Source: Welwitschia mirabilis (taxonomy: Eukaryota > Gnetophyta > Gnetopsida > Welwitschiales). From it: a stretch of DNA of 64,000 nt. The stretch is taken from assembly GCA_051453625.1 (NCBI GenBank), contig JBOZIK010000001.1, positions 265,308,980 through 265,372,979 on the forward strand, given 5' to 3'. Shown piece by piece: positions 12,500-24,119 of this stretch (within the stretch, counting starts at the first letter, position 1; the number at the start of each line of letters is the position of its first letter). Below the pieces are notes generated by a model. It was not told the origin of the DNA, ran no database searches, and worked only from the letters and a program-made list of their open reading frames with translations. The translations under genes and the position numbers were made by a program.

Positions 12500-13310
12500 A
12501 AAAATTTGAAGAGGTAAAATCACACAAAGAGTGGATGATGGCCATGTAAGATGAGTTTCAATAGTTTAAAAGGAATGATGTGTGGAAGCTTATTGAAATA
12601 TTAGATGATGAAAATGTTATTGGGATAAAATGGATCTTCAAAAATGAGTATGATTAGTAAAACAATGTAATCAAGAATAAATAAGATTAGTGGCACAAGG
12701 ATACAACCAAATTAAAGGTATTGATGTAGATGATACTATCACTCCTGTAGCTAAGCTAGATAGTATTAAAATGTTTTTATCTTTTATATCCTTTAAGAAT
12801 GTTAAAGTTTATCAAATGAATGTGAAAGATGTCTTTTTAAGTGGAACCCTTAATGAAGAAGTGTATGTGAAACAACCTTAAGGGTTTATAGATCCTTACA
12901 AACCTGACTATATGTATAGACCTAAAAAGTCCTTATATGATTTAAAACAAGCCCCAAGAGCTTGGTATAAAAAAAGTAACCACATTTATAAATTAAAATG
13001 ATTATATTTATGGGACTATAGATAAAACATTGTTTGTCAAAAATCTAAAAAAGAGCTTTATTATTATTTGAATTTATGTATATGACATAATTTTTAGTGC
13101 CTCAAACAAAGTTTTATCAAAAGAATTTACCAGTATCATAACTTTACACTTTGAGATGAGTATTCTTGGTGAAGTTAGAATGTTACTTCACCTACCAGTT
13201 AAGAAATCAAAAAATGGAATTTTTATATCTCAGTCTAAATATGCAAAGGATTTCATAAAATCATTTGGGTTAGAGAATGCAAAATCAACTGATACATCTA
13301 TGTCTACTTT
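12500..13310 (+). pseudogene. copia reverse transcriptase remnant
   Basis: RT copies element RNA into cDNA. The region opens with a HKEWMMAM-like block and continues through VIGIKWIFKNEYD, a 63-codon open part (12690-12881, RLVAQGYNQIKGIDVDDT to YVKQP) and SLYDLKQAPRAWY. The catalytic box reads Y-V-Y-D at 13075-13086, so the first of the two catalytic Asp residues is lost. A later block LGEVRMLLHLPVKKSKNG leads into the connection domain. The duplication breakpoint of the 10-kb unit falls at about 13251-13258, inside this gene. Confidence 0.85.
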
Positions 13311-14010
13311 TTCTAAAGTTAGTCTAAATGAACATAAAAAATCTATAGATCAAAAACTTTATAGAAGTATAATAAGAAATTTATTATATCTAACTAAAAG
13401 TAGACCTAATATAATATTTAGTATTATCGTGTATGATAGATATCAGACACAATCAAATGAATCACACCTCTAAGTTATTAAAAGAATAATAAGATATATA
13501 AAAGGTACATGTAACTTTAGATTATAATATTCAAAAAAATATCTTTTAATTTTTTAGGCTTTAGTAATGTAAATTGGACTAGGTATAAAGATTATAGGAA
13601 AAGCATAAGTGATAATTGTTTTCTTTTAGAATTTTAATTAGTAGGATGGACTAGTAAAAATAAAAACTCTATCTTCCTTTCAATAGTAAAAGTAGAGTAT
13701 ATAGTAGCAGGGAATTATTGCATCCATTTCCTTTACACGAAGAAAATGTTAAACAATTTTGTTATTCTTTTTGAATAGGTTCAAATTTTTTATGACAATA
13801 CTAGTGTAATTAATATTTTTAAAAATCCTATTCAATATTCCAAACCTAAACACATTGAATTGAGACATCATCTCCTTAAAAATAAAGTGAACTAAGGCAA
13901 TATTTCAATGAATTTTATTAGTACTAATCATAAAATTTCCGATATCTTTACTAAATTCCTAAACTTTCATAACTTTATAAAACTTTGAAATGAACTATGG
14001 GTTGTCTTTC
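13311..14010 (+). pseudogene. copia RT connection and RNase H remnant
   Basis: RNase H removes the RNA strand during reverse transcription. The open frame 13156-13473 covers SKYAKDFIKSFGLENAKS and KLYRSIIRNLLYLTKSRPN, normal RT-to-RNase H connector blocks. Then come WTSKNKNSIFLSIVKVEY (RNase H core, about 13650-13700), the NTSVINIFKNPIQ block and HIELRHHLLKNK with the end block ISDIFTKFL (about 13800-13970). Stops and frame changes occur between blocks. The homologous stretch reappears at 23011-24110. Confidence 0.85.
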
Positions 14011-14019
14011 CATTATATA

Positions 14020-14230
14020 ATTGATTATAGGCCGATTGACTAGATCTTACATTTGGTTGACTGAATGTGAATCAAAAAACCTAGTCGCATTGACCTAAAG
14101 TATTGTAACTTGAGTCTCAATGGGTCAACTAGATCATAACCAAATTGGCCAGACCTGTAGGATTATAGTATGGAAGATAGGGTAGTGGACCTAATTTTTT
14201 GCTCAAATTGACTTAATCAGCCTTTCTTAT
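14020..14230 (+). repeat. Spacer with degenerate GTCGACT-type modules
   Basis: Between the end of pol and the third ORF lie repeated pieces such as GATTGACTAGATC, GGTTGACTGAATG and GGTCAACTAGATC. They share the decayed GTCGAC core with the modules in the LTR U3. The same spacer is at 24120-24330. I see no coding potential. Confidence 0.55.
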
Positions 14231-14341
14231 AAAATCTTTTAAAGCCCAAATTATTTCATTCTCTTTCATCCACATGTCTCTTTTAGATCTAGCTTTCGAT
14301 TTCAAGTTTTCTTGTCTTCAAGAAGTTACCACATGTTTGTA

Positions 14342-15393
14342 ATGATAAAGTATCCTCTAAAATATTAAAAAAAAAATCCAACAAGTAAAGATATAGGGTA
14401 TGTTTACTTTAAAATATCTAAGAAACATGTAAACAAGTTTTCAAAGAAGTTTGAAAAGAAACCTGTGTGTCAAGAGTAGCTTATTGCTTCTATATAACTA
14501 AGGGAACTTTGGGATGTGGTAAGCTCTTAAATAAGCTTGATATTTGCTATTTTATTAAAGTCTTATGAATTTTCTACTATTTTCTCACTAGGATGTACTA
14601 TTGAAATGCCTCTTTTTATGATAACTCTAGTATCCTAACAATCCTTACATTGGGGAAGAAGATTTAGATTACTGAAAACCTTATTGCTGTCATGGAAAAT
14701 ATTCTTAGTGGAGATTATGAGAAATTTTTACCCCTTTGTGATTCCATGGAAGACGAGGCAGAGGTAATAAAAAAACTTTATGGTAAGTTCCATGGATATA
14801 AAACCACCCTCTCCACTTCTTTCCTTACCCTAAAGTACCATTTCTTGCACTTAGTTTTTACTTATAATTTCTTACCTTTGGTGGGTCATCATGATGAGAC
14901 CTCTAATTATAGAGCCTATTTGATGTATTTGATGAGAACTCAGCATACTATTTATGCTCCTACCATTATGTTAAAAAATATGATCTCTCAGTTGAAGTAT
15001 CACAAGTCTAGGGCTCTTCTTTGTTTGGTGTTGATTGCCAATATTTGTAACCATTATAGAGTCCAATTGCATCTAAAGTTAGAAACCCTTATTCCTATAT
15101 CAGCCATTAGACATGTGATGTTGTCTCACATGCATATCTTTGCAAGTTCTAAGAAATCCTTCAAATCTCCTTATTTCAAGCAATCTTCTCTTGGAGAGAC
15201 TCTTTAATACCTAAAAAGGATAGATTCTCGCACCAGGCATATGAAAGAAGTTCTGGTTACAATAGGGTATGAGATTGTTAATACTTCTAAAAAAGCTAAA
15301 ATATCAGTGCAAAAGGTAGCCAAAGAAGGAAAGGAAGAAGAAGAAGAAAATTTTGAAGAAGAATATAAGGAGATAGCAAAAGAATCTAATTGA
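14342..15393 (+). pseudogene. Third ORF, resembling plant 'putative transposon protein' family
   Basis: This ORF lies downstream of RNase H and upstream of the PPT, on the sense strand. The N-terminal third is broken by stops. The middle is open from 14692 to 15207 (171 codons) and contains LPLVGHHDETSNYRAYLMYL followed by HKSRALLCLVLIANICNHYRVQL. This pattern of an 'LPxxGHxDE' block, then a hydrophobic region ending in a basic/valine motif, resembles the plant 'putative plant transposon protein' domain (Pfam PF20167), by recall and not by search. The C-terminus is rich in Lys and Glu (EEEEENFEEEYKEIAKESN). Its role is unknown; Sireviruses can carry an extra ORF here, sometimes called env-like, but I see no signal peptide or clear membrane anchor. 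Confidence 0.65.
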
Positions 15394-15456
15394 TCTTATC
15401 TTCTTTTCTGTGTTTCATGTTATGCTTGTTTTCCTTCTCTTCTTTTTTTAGATGTT

Positions 15457-15470
15457 AAAAAGAGGAGAAA
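15457..15470 (+). other. Upstream PPT-like tract
   Basis: AAAAAGAGGAGAAA lies about 65 bases after the third ORF and about 450 bases before the primary PPT. The equivalent at 26697-26709 reads AAAAGAGGGAGAA. Conservation between copies supports an accessory PPT. Confidence 0.5.
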
Positions 15471-15869
15471 TAGTTAGTTGTATTTTCAACTTTTATCAAT
15501 TAGTATCTATCTCTTTTAATTATTTTTAGTAGTACTGCTCAGTTTCTATTAGTTATGATTACTCTTGATGAGAATTTTTCTATTTTATTGCTTAAGATTA
15601 AAGTAATGGAAATGTATTTTATATCACTTATATCTTTAATGACTATTAAATATTATAAACCATAATTTTTGCTACTTTTTAATGGATATTAAATATCTTT
15701 TTAACTATAAATATTCTCACATATATCATGGATTTTTTATGCCTTATAAACTATACTCAAAATTGTTATATTGATTGCTCTTATTGGAAATTCTTTAAAA
15801 AATTTTAAATTGATTTAGATGCTTAATACTCTTTTATCAAATGGGCATTATTTGAGGGGAACTTTTTCT

Positions 15870-17474
15870 AATTAATATTTTTAACTAAGTATAGTTTATC
15901 ATGAATATCAAAAAAGGAGATTATTAAGTTAATATTTGCCAAGTTGATGTCAAACTAACATTTTCTATTTAGTAAAACATATTCTATCTTGTGTAGAAAA
16001 TATCAATGCTTGTAGGTTAGAAGCTAAAACATTTTCTCATAATTGAATCTAAATCTAATATTTTTAATACCCTCAATGAATCCAATCGAATTCCTAAGCG
16101 ATTGACTAAACCTAAATTATAAAAGTATCACAAACTAACTAAAGAGGGATCGACTAAATTACAAAGGGGTTAAATAGATCTGAGCATCAATTTTTTTACA
16201 TCTAATCATCAAGGGGTTGGCTAGATTCTATAGGGGTCTACTATGCTTGAAGTGAAATGTTTTTATCCTTTGTCAGTAAGGAGTTGATTGGACTTTTGAG
16301 GAGTTGACCAAACCTAGGCCATAAAATAGTCCTATAATTTTTTCTAAACATGGGTTCAACTAGATGAATATGGAGGTCACTGGATATGCAGCTAAAAAGA
16401 CCTTAAGAAGCCAATTGGACATGGAGCCATAAGAAACAGGAATCGATCAGAAGAATATAAGGGTGACCAACTTTAGTGATGGCACCAAATGGAGTTGACT
16501 GGACAATTTAAGGTGTCGACTAGTTATGATGAGAATAAGATTTTTATATCTATTTGGGCATCCATTTTTTTCTATTAGAGAATATTTTCACTTGTAAAAA
16601 CCTTAAAAANNNNNNNNNNNNNNNNNNNNNNNNNNNNNNNNNNNNNNNNNNNNNNNNNNNNNNNNNNNNNNNNNNNNNNNNNNNNNNNNNNNNNNNNNNN
16701 NNNNNNNNNAATTAATATTTTTAACTAAGTATAGTTTACCATAAATATAAAAAAAGAAGATTATTGATTTAATATTTGCCAAATTGATCTCAAACTAATA
16801 TTTGCCAAGTTGATCTCAAACTAACATTTTCTATCTAGTAAAACATATTTTATCTTGTGTAGAAAATATCAATGCTTATAGGTCAGAAGCTAAAACATTT
16901 TCTCACAATTAAACCTAAATCTAATAGTTTTAATACTCTCAATGAAGCCAATCGAATTCCTAAGGGATTGACTAAACCTAAACCATAAAGTGTCACAAAC
17001 TAACTAAAGAGGAATTGGCTAAATTACAAAGGGGTTAACTAGATCTGAGCATAAATTTTTTTACATCTAATCATGAAGGAATTGACTAGATTCTATAGGG
17101 GTATACTATGCTTAAAGTAAAATGTTTTCATCCTTTGTCAGTAAGGAGTCAACTAGACTTTGAAGAGTTAACTGGACTTAGGCCATAAAATAGTCCTATA
17201 ATTTTTTCTAAACATGGGGTTGATGAGATGAATATCTAGGCCACTAGATATGCAGTTAACTAAACCTTGAGGAGTAAATTAAACATGGAGCCATAAGAAA
17301 CAAGGGTCGATTAGAAGAATATAAGGGTGACCGACTTTAGTGATGGAACCAAATGAAGTCGACTAGATATTTTAAGGTGTCAACTAGTTATGATGAGAAT
17401 AGGATTTTTATATCTGTTTGGAAATCCATTTTTTTAATATTAGAGAATATTTTCAATTGTAAAAACCTTAAAAA
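15870..17474. repeat. Gap-flank duplication (15870-16609 and 16710-17474)
   Basis: The PPT and first half of the 3' LTR appear twice around the 16610-16709 gap. The right copy has an extra 31-base repeat (AATATTTGCCAA...) near its start. Confidence 0.85.
15910..15920 (+). other. Primary polypurine tract
   Basis: AAAAAAGGAGA lies one base before the 3' LTR start TATTAAG. Copies at 16749-16760, 25958-25969 and 27148-27159 are equally placed. Confidence 0.75.
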
Positions 17475-18577
17475 TCTTCTCCTATATATTTGCTAAGAGT
17501 TAAAATCGCTCTACCATTATTGCATAACTTTTGGAATCATTGTAGAACTCATTGACACATTCTTAATCTAACCAAAGATGAATAAAGAGGAGTTGTTATC
17601 ATTTGTACTTGGTTAATTAGTTGTAATGTATATTCATTAATTGTACTATCTTCTCAAGTAGTGTAGCAATATCATTCTTGAGCTATAGATCTAATGGAAC
17701 CTATGCATTATGACACATCATTATTACTACATCACATTCTTTCTAAAGGTGGACACTGAGCCTTTGAAAATTTTGATTGTAAAGGTTATAAATGAATCTA
17801 AANNNNNNNNNNNNNNNNNNNNNNNNNNNNNNNNNNNNNNNNNNNNNNNNNNNNNNNNNNNNNNNNNNNNNNNNNNNNNNNNNNNNNNNNNNNNNNNNNN
17901 NNNNNNNNNNNNNNNNNNNNNNNNNNNNNNNNNNNNNNNNNNNNNNNNNNNNNNNNNNNNNNNNNNNNNNNNNNNNNNNNNNNNNNNNNNNNNNNNNNNN
18001 NNNNNNNNNNNNNNNNNNNNNNNNTATTGTTGCATAGCTTTTAGAATCATTGTAGAACTCATTGACACATTCTTAATCTAACCAAAGACGAATAAAGAGG
18101 AGTTGTTATCATTTGTACTTGGTTAATCAGTTATAATGTATATTCATTGATTGTACTGTCTTTTCAAGTAGTGTAGCAATATCATTCTTGAGCTAGAGAT
18201 CTGATGGAACCTATGCATTATAACATATCATTGTTACTACATCGCATTCTTTCTAAAGGTGGAGACTGAGCCTTAAAAAATTTTGATTGTAAAGGTTACA
18301 AATGAACCTAAAATACTTGGAAATAGTTTAATAAAGGTTCAAATTAGGCTTGGATAGAAGCTAATTACTAAGAGTAGAGTAGGGGGTTTTTTGAACCATT
18401 ATAAATTGTGTGTGCGTTTCAATTAGTACCTCTGTGCTTTTACTTCTTGAGTTTTAAATTATTTTTAGTTCTTCATTAGCATAAATATTTTAGTATTAAT
18501 TTCTTATGGAGATATCTTATGAATATATTTGTTTAATTTTTTAAATACTATTCACCCCCACTATTCTAGAACCTTTA
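15922..18577 (+). repeat. 3' LTR of the Sirevirus-like element (shown in overlapping pieces)
   Basis: The LTR appears as 15922-16609, then 16762-17802 and 18025-18577, separated by gaps with repeated flanks. Joined once, it is about 1.3 kb, like the 5' LTR. It ends ACCTTTA followed by GTAAG, which matches the left target duplication in four of five bases. GTCGACT-type modules and the TATATAT promoter motif are present. Confidence 0.8.
17518..18312. repeat. Gap-flank duplication (17518-17802 and 18025-18312)
   Basis: The U5 side of the LTR is repeated around the 222-N gap (17803-18024), so not only 100-N gaps show this effect. Confidence 0.8.
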
Positions 18578-18582
18578 GTAAG
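18578..18582 (+). repeat. Target site duplication, right copy (GTAAG)
   Basis: One mismatch to the GTAAT before the 5' LTR. Confidence 0.6.
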
Positions 18583-19076
18583 GGTATGATGTCAAGATTA
18601 TTTTATAACATCAATTGTTTTGTTGAATAATTATAGTATGTGATATTATTAAAATTATTTTAGTTGATATCTATGATGTACATTATTATATATATATATA
18701 TATACATAGTTTATTATAGTTGATGATTACCAATGTATCTTACCTCATTATTAGGACTTTTTTAATTAGATTAATTTTTTATTACAAATAAAGTTTTAGC
18801 TTAAGTAAATATAAGATGCTCATATTAGTGGTATAGATATATAGTACTTATTAATTTATGTATCTTATATTTGCATGTATAAAAAAACTTAAATATAAAC
18901 CTAAGAAGGTCATATAATTTTTTTTACTACTACATCATATTTAAATCTTAAAAATTAGTTTAAAGAAACTGGAGAAAAATATTCTTTTTAACTTTAATTA
19001 TAATAGTTTACATAATTAAATAATTTTTTTTTCTTTTTACTTGGGTTATTCTTTGTTATAAGGGTTGATGGTAATG

Positions 19077-20775
19077 TGTCATACCCCATATTTTACAAAC
19101 CTTAATTGCTTAGATATTAAGTATAGTAAGCTTTTAATCAGATGATAATTCTTTAAATGTCTTGTTAAAATAAGATGGTATTCTAAATTAAGCTTAATTT
19201 ATAATTTTCATTATTTACTATGAAAATGATAATGATTATGTTACAAAGTTTTGATGAGAAAAGCTATTCAAATATTTTAAAATTAGATAATCCCATTATG
19301 TAAGGAATTAAAATCACATGATAAACAACTAAATTAAAACTTTCAAGAGGACATAATATTATATTTTACCTTTTATTTACTCATTTAAATTCTTGGTAAA
19401 CATGATAGGTGTATTACATTATGAATAAACGTTTTCTTCCCTAAATTATTAATAAAATTTATGCATTATCAAATAAATAAGCATACAAACCAATTTCATG
19501 CACTCTTACCTAGAACTAAAAATGATAAATAAGTAGATTTATTCTACATGACTTTTATCTTCTTAAGATGTGAAAGAGCACTTGATTCATAAAATATTTA
19601 TTATTTTATTCATTAAAAATGAATAATTTATCTTATTGTGCCACATGATAATTTTGAGATTTTGCATTTGTTTTTTTTATGCATATCTTGAACGAATTAA
19701 TCTTACTTATGAGCCTATGATGGATAAAGGAGAAGTTAGCATCAGGAAATAATGCATGTAATTAATCTTGCTAATTAAAGTAAGAAAATTACTCACCCTA
19801 GTTATATAATGAGCTATAAATATGATTATATTTTTGTACTCTAATACCACTTATTACCCATCCCACTTTTCAATGATAAATCATGTGATGTTATGATCTT
19901 GAGCTATGTAACCTTTGTTTGTCTACATATGAGATCTTTTCCTCTCTTGTAAAACAAAAAGCATACTTTTCATTTTTCCATGCACTGTGTTTTCTTTTTG
20001 TTTCTCTCTCTTTCTTTCATTCTCTTTCTTATGAAGCTTGGATATTAGATTTTCGAATCTTGAAGCTGAGGACTCTTGAGCTTGGACCTTCATTAATCTT
20101 TAACTGTTAAGAACTTAGTAACCTTTTCAAGTAAGATCTTTACTCATATTATCTGTATGGTCTCTTTTAAAATTTTATTAGAATAATGTAATATTATATT
20201 AAATTACTATTTATGATATATCATTAAAAATANNNNNTTCCCTTACGTTGGCTCTCATCAAGATATGGGAAGATATGATAAATCTCTTATGCTTTATGAT
20301 TGAGGTTCCTAGTGGATGATTATGACAAAGTGACTACTTTAGAAATATTCTATATACTCGAATACTAATGTTTATTTTCTATCAATATATAACAATATAT
20401 TTTACATTCATTTTACATTATGTCCATCTTATTAGGGGTAAATCTGAATCCTTAAAATTCACTTTTAGGCTAGTACTCCTTCATGGTAATCCTAAGGTTC
20501 ATCGTAAATGATTTNNNNNNNNNNNNNNNNNNNNNNNNNNNNNNNNNNNNNNNNNNNNNNNNNNNNNNNNNNNNNNNNNNNNNNNNNNNNNNNNNNNNNN
20601 NNNNNNNNNNNNNNTACTCAAATACTAATGTTTATTTTCTATCAATATATAACAATATATTTTACATTCATTATACATTATGTCCATCTTATTAGGGGTA
20701 AATCTGAATCCTTAAAAATCACTTTTAGACTAGTACTCCTTGATGGTAATCCTAAGGTTCATCGTAAATGATTTT
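19077..20775 (+). mobile_element. Possible solo LTR, start TGTCATACCCC
   Basis: TGTCATACCCCATATTTTAC resembles the TGTCACACCCC-type start of many plant gypsy LTRs. About 740 bases in is CTATAAATAT (19814-19823), a TATA-like box followed by pyrimidine-rich sequence, as in an LTR promoter. Copies are at 28969 and 29741. I found no PBS, PPT or pol beside it, so a solo LTR or an old fragment is likelier than a full element. The right boundary is a guess and includes a gap-flank duplication. Confidence 0.4.
20355..20774. repeat. Gap-flank duplication (20355-20514 and 20615-20774)
   Basis: 160 bases repeat almost exactly around the 20515-20614 gap. A separate 5-N ambiguity is at 20233-20237. Confidence 0.9.
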
Positions 20776-21602
20776 GTGAATTGATTTGATTTTCCTTTCT
20801 AAGTTGATTTACATTAGTACTATTTAGTAAATATATATTGTAAATAATTAGTTTTTCTAGTTTATTCATTATTTTACAATAATAAATTATTGTTAAACTT
20901 CTATTATATTTTCTTTAGCAAAAGTTAAATTTTCACAATAGAGGCGTAGGTTAAAAACATTACAGCTTATTAATTAGTAAGTATAAACTAGTGAAATTTT
21001 TCCTATAAGTCTAGAATTGTGATATGGTTGTGAAAATGTAAAAAATAGTAATTTTTCTATTGTGTATTTATTTTAAAAAATTTATTTGTTAAAATAAATT
21101 AGGAAATAAATCTAGAAACCAATAAGAAATTCATTTGTATTTTGTAGTCAATAGTTAAGATATCTATAACCTTAAGTCATCTAAGTTGTAAGGAATTAAA
21201 TAAGCTTTCTAAGACATCTTGAATCATTTAAAAACTCGAAGTATTTTAAACATTATAATGATTTTAGTGTAGTGTGATAGAACTATAATTTTAGAAAATA
21301 TAGCTTTTAACCTCAAATGTTGATCTTAGAAAGAATATGTTTAGAATTTTAAGATACTTTAAATTTGTTTTAAGATTCCTATCATGAGTTTAATTTATAA
21401 AAAAATATTGAAATTAATTTTTCCTTTATAATTATTTATTTTTAATTTTTCAATTATGATGTCTTCTTAGAGCTTAAAAATGCTAAAATTACTATTTTAA
21501 ATTATGGAAAATTATTAAATAAAATGACACACATAATTTGAGTATACAAGATAACTATATATCAGTATCTTAATTTAGATTACTTAAAAATAAAATTTTA
21601 TT

Positions 21603-21856
21603 AGGAAAAATACCTCTTTTACCTTTTTATTTATCTTCCTTTAAATGTGCATTCTTGTAAACATTTTCAACTTAGTAGTNNNNNNNNNNNNNNNNNNNNN
21701 NNNNNNNNNNNNNNNNNNNNNNNNNNNNNNNNNNNNNNNNNNNNNNNNNNNNNNNNNNNNNNNNNNNNNNNNNNNNNNNAGGAAAAATACCTCTTTTACC
21801 TTTTTATTTATCTTCCTTTAAATGTGCATTCTTGTAAACATTTTCAACTTAGTAGT
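21603..21856. repeat. Gap-flank duplication (21603-21679 and 21780-21856)
   Basis: 77 bases repeat with no visible difference on the two sides of the 21680-21779 gap, the clearest sign of an unmerged overlap. Confidence 0.92.
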
Positions 21857-22925
21857 CTAAGTATCATATATAGTCCTTGATGTATTACCTTTCTTTAACT
21901 TATGATATAGTCATGTGAGTCTTAGATAAAGTGTGATGTCATAGTAACCATGTTTAAGATATACCTCCTTTTATTTATCTTTATTACACCAATCCATAAA
22001 GATTGTCATATAAGCATGGAACAATGTTTCTAGGATTGCCATAGCACTAGGTATGGATTAGTTTTTTAAGTATATTTTTAAGATGTAATTTAATACATTT
22101 TAAATTTTATTATTATTATTAAAATGAACATAAAAGCATATTTCCTTTATTTATATTTACATTACTCTAATATTAAATGTGAAGATGTTCTAGTATGCTT
22201 GTTTTCTCTTTTATGATTATTTCTATAAAATCAAATTATTAATGATTAAAATTATTATAACTAGATAAATAATCCATTCAATACCCATATTAGTTAAAAT
22301 TATATGCATGCATTTCTATGGTGTATTAATAAAATAGGACTAAATCAAAATAATTCTAATAATGATCATTCTCATACTTGGATTTCATTACCGAGGTGGG
22401 TTGTATTGTATTTTTATTGTAATACCCTTTTGAAATGAATTTGATCATCTCTCTCTTGTCCTACCCATGTATGAATCTACTCTAAACTTTATATCTCAAG
22501 TCATTAGCATTTATGGATCATATTACACCATTTGAAGATGTTTCAAGGAAGCATATGTCATTTGTAAGCATGCATTTATGTCAGCTATTACCTGTTACAT
22601 GTATTAGAGGTATATCAAGGTGAAGTGTAAGCCTATAAAGTTGAGCCCAATCATGCTTATATAGTTTAGAATCTAAAGTAGAAAAAACTCACATCTAGAG
22701 GGTGGCCGAATATTGAGATGAAATGCCATCAAAATGAGTTTTAATCTCCTATTATATTATTTAGGTACTATCCTTAAACTGATACATACATGTTTATAAC
22801 AAGTTTATATCTTCTCAAATATTTATAAGATATCTTTTTATGTGATGAAAAACTAGGAAGAGATAGAGAACATAAACTTGTGACATCACTAATAATTGTA
22901 AATCAAAATTTTCTAGGAATTAATT

Positions 22926-23550
22926 ATATATATATGATATGATTTGTTTTTCTCAAAATATAAAAATGATAATAAGGGAATAAGTAAATTTTGATTTCAA
23001 GTTTCATTAATCAAATTATTTGGACTAGAGAATGCAAATTCAACTAACACACCTATGTCTACTCCTTATAAAGTTAGTCTAAATTAACATGGAAAATATA
23101 TAGACCAAAAACTTTATAGAAGTATGATAGGAATCCTATTTTATCTAACTAAAAAGACACTTAATATAATGTTTAGTATTACNNNNNNNNNNNNNNNNNN
23201 NNNNNNNNNNNNNNNNNNNNNNNNNNNNNNNNNNNNNNNNNNNNNNNNNNNNNNNNNNNNNNNNNNNNNNNNNNNNNNNNNNTATATATATATATATATA
23301 TATGATATGATTTGTTTTTCTCAAAATATAAAAATGATAATAAGGGAATAAGTAAATTTTGATTCCAAGTTTCATTAATCAAATTATTTGAACTAGAGAA
23401 TGCAAATTCAACTAACACACCTATGTCTACTCCTTATAAATTTAGTCTAAATGAACATGGAAGATATATAGAACAAAAACTTTATAGAAGTACGATAGGA
23501 ATCCTATTATATCTAACTACAAAAAGACTTAATATAATGTTTAGTATTAC
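22926..23550. repeat. Gap-flank duplication (22926-23182 and 23283-23550)
   Basis: The end of S and the start of the duplicated RT fragment appear on both sides of the 23183-23282 gap. The right copy opens with a (TA)n run at 23283-23303. Confidence 0.88.
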
Positions 23551-24110
23551 CATGTGTGCTAGATACTAGATCCAATCAAATGAATCATACCTTGAAGTTA
23601 TCAAAAGCATAATAAGATATATAAAAGGTACATGTAACTTTTGATTACAGTATCCAATAGAAACATCTTTTGATCTTGTAGGTTTTAGTGATGTAGATTG
23701 AAGTAGGTATAAAGATGATAGGAAAAGCACAAGTGATAATTTTTTTTCTAAGGATCTTCCTTAGTAAATGGCCTAAAAAGTAAAACTCTATCTCCCTTTA
23801 AATAACAGAATTAGAGTATATAGCAGTAGTGAGTTATTGTGCTCATCTTCTTTAAATGAAGGCAATGCTAAAATATTTTGGCTTAGTTTTTGAATAGGTT
23901 CCAATTTTTTGTGAAAATGCTAGTATAATTAATATTTCTGAAAGCCCTGTTCAATATTCTAGAACTAAACACATTGAATTGAGACATCATTTCCTTAGAG
24001 ATCAAATGGAGTAAGGCAATATTTCAATGAATTTTATTAGTACTAATTATCAACTTGCCTATATTTTCACTAAATTCCTAAACTTTGATAACTTTATAAG
24101 ACTTCAAAAT
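23379..24110 (+). pseudogene. copia RT connection and RNase H remnant, duplicated copy
   Basis: The frame carries the same connector and RNase H blocks as 13258-14000: LENANSTNTPMSTPYK, a LYRSTIGILLYLT-like block, an RNase H core and HIELRHHFLRDQ with an end block near 24060. A short earlier piece at 23011-23182 is the pre-gap overlap. Stops differ from those in the first copy, so the two arms have decayed separately since duplication. Non-functional. Confidence 0.75.
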
Positions 24111-24119
24111 AAACTAGGG

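Larger units (their letters stand above)
6096..18577 (+). mobile_element. Sirevirus-like Ty1/copia retrotransposon, near full length, decayed
   Basis: The element has a 5' LTR, a methionine-tRNA PBS, gag with a CCHC-like knuckle, protease, GAG-pre-integrase, integrase, RT and RNase H in copia order. A spacer, a third ORF, a PPT and a 3' LTR follow. The span includes four gap-flank duplications, so the real length is nearer 9-10 kb than 12.5 kb. An ORF downstream of pol, long LTRs and more than one PPT-like tract fit the Sirevirus (Maximus/SIRE) lineage. All frames are broken by stops and small indels, so it cannot be autonomous. Its 3' half was later tandemly duplicated to 23010-28461. Confidence 0.8.
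18583..23009. other. Flank S: right flank of the element, no gene recognised
   Basis: AT-rich sequence that recurs as S' at 28467-33539. It includes a possible solo LTR from 19077. A block of about 1.5 kb at 21145-22664 is missing from S'. No convincing ORF of any known family is present. A (TA)n run lies at about 18687-18704. The short open frame at 19919-20110 lies in the transcribed-looking part of the solo LTR and is not conserved in S', so I do not call it a gene. Confidence 0.6.

Noticed and set aside
23283-23303. (TA)n run as a special structure
   Set aside because: Simple AT microsatellite at a gap edge; length is probably an assembly effect.
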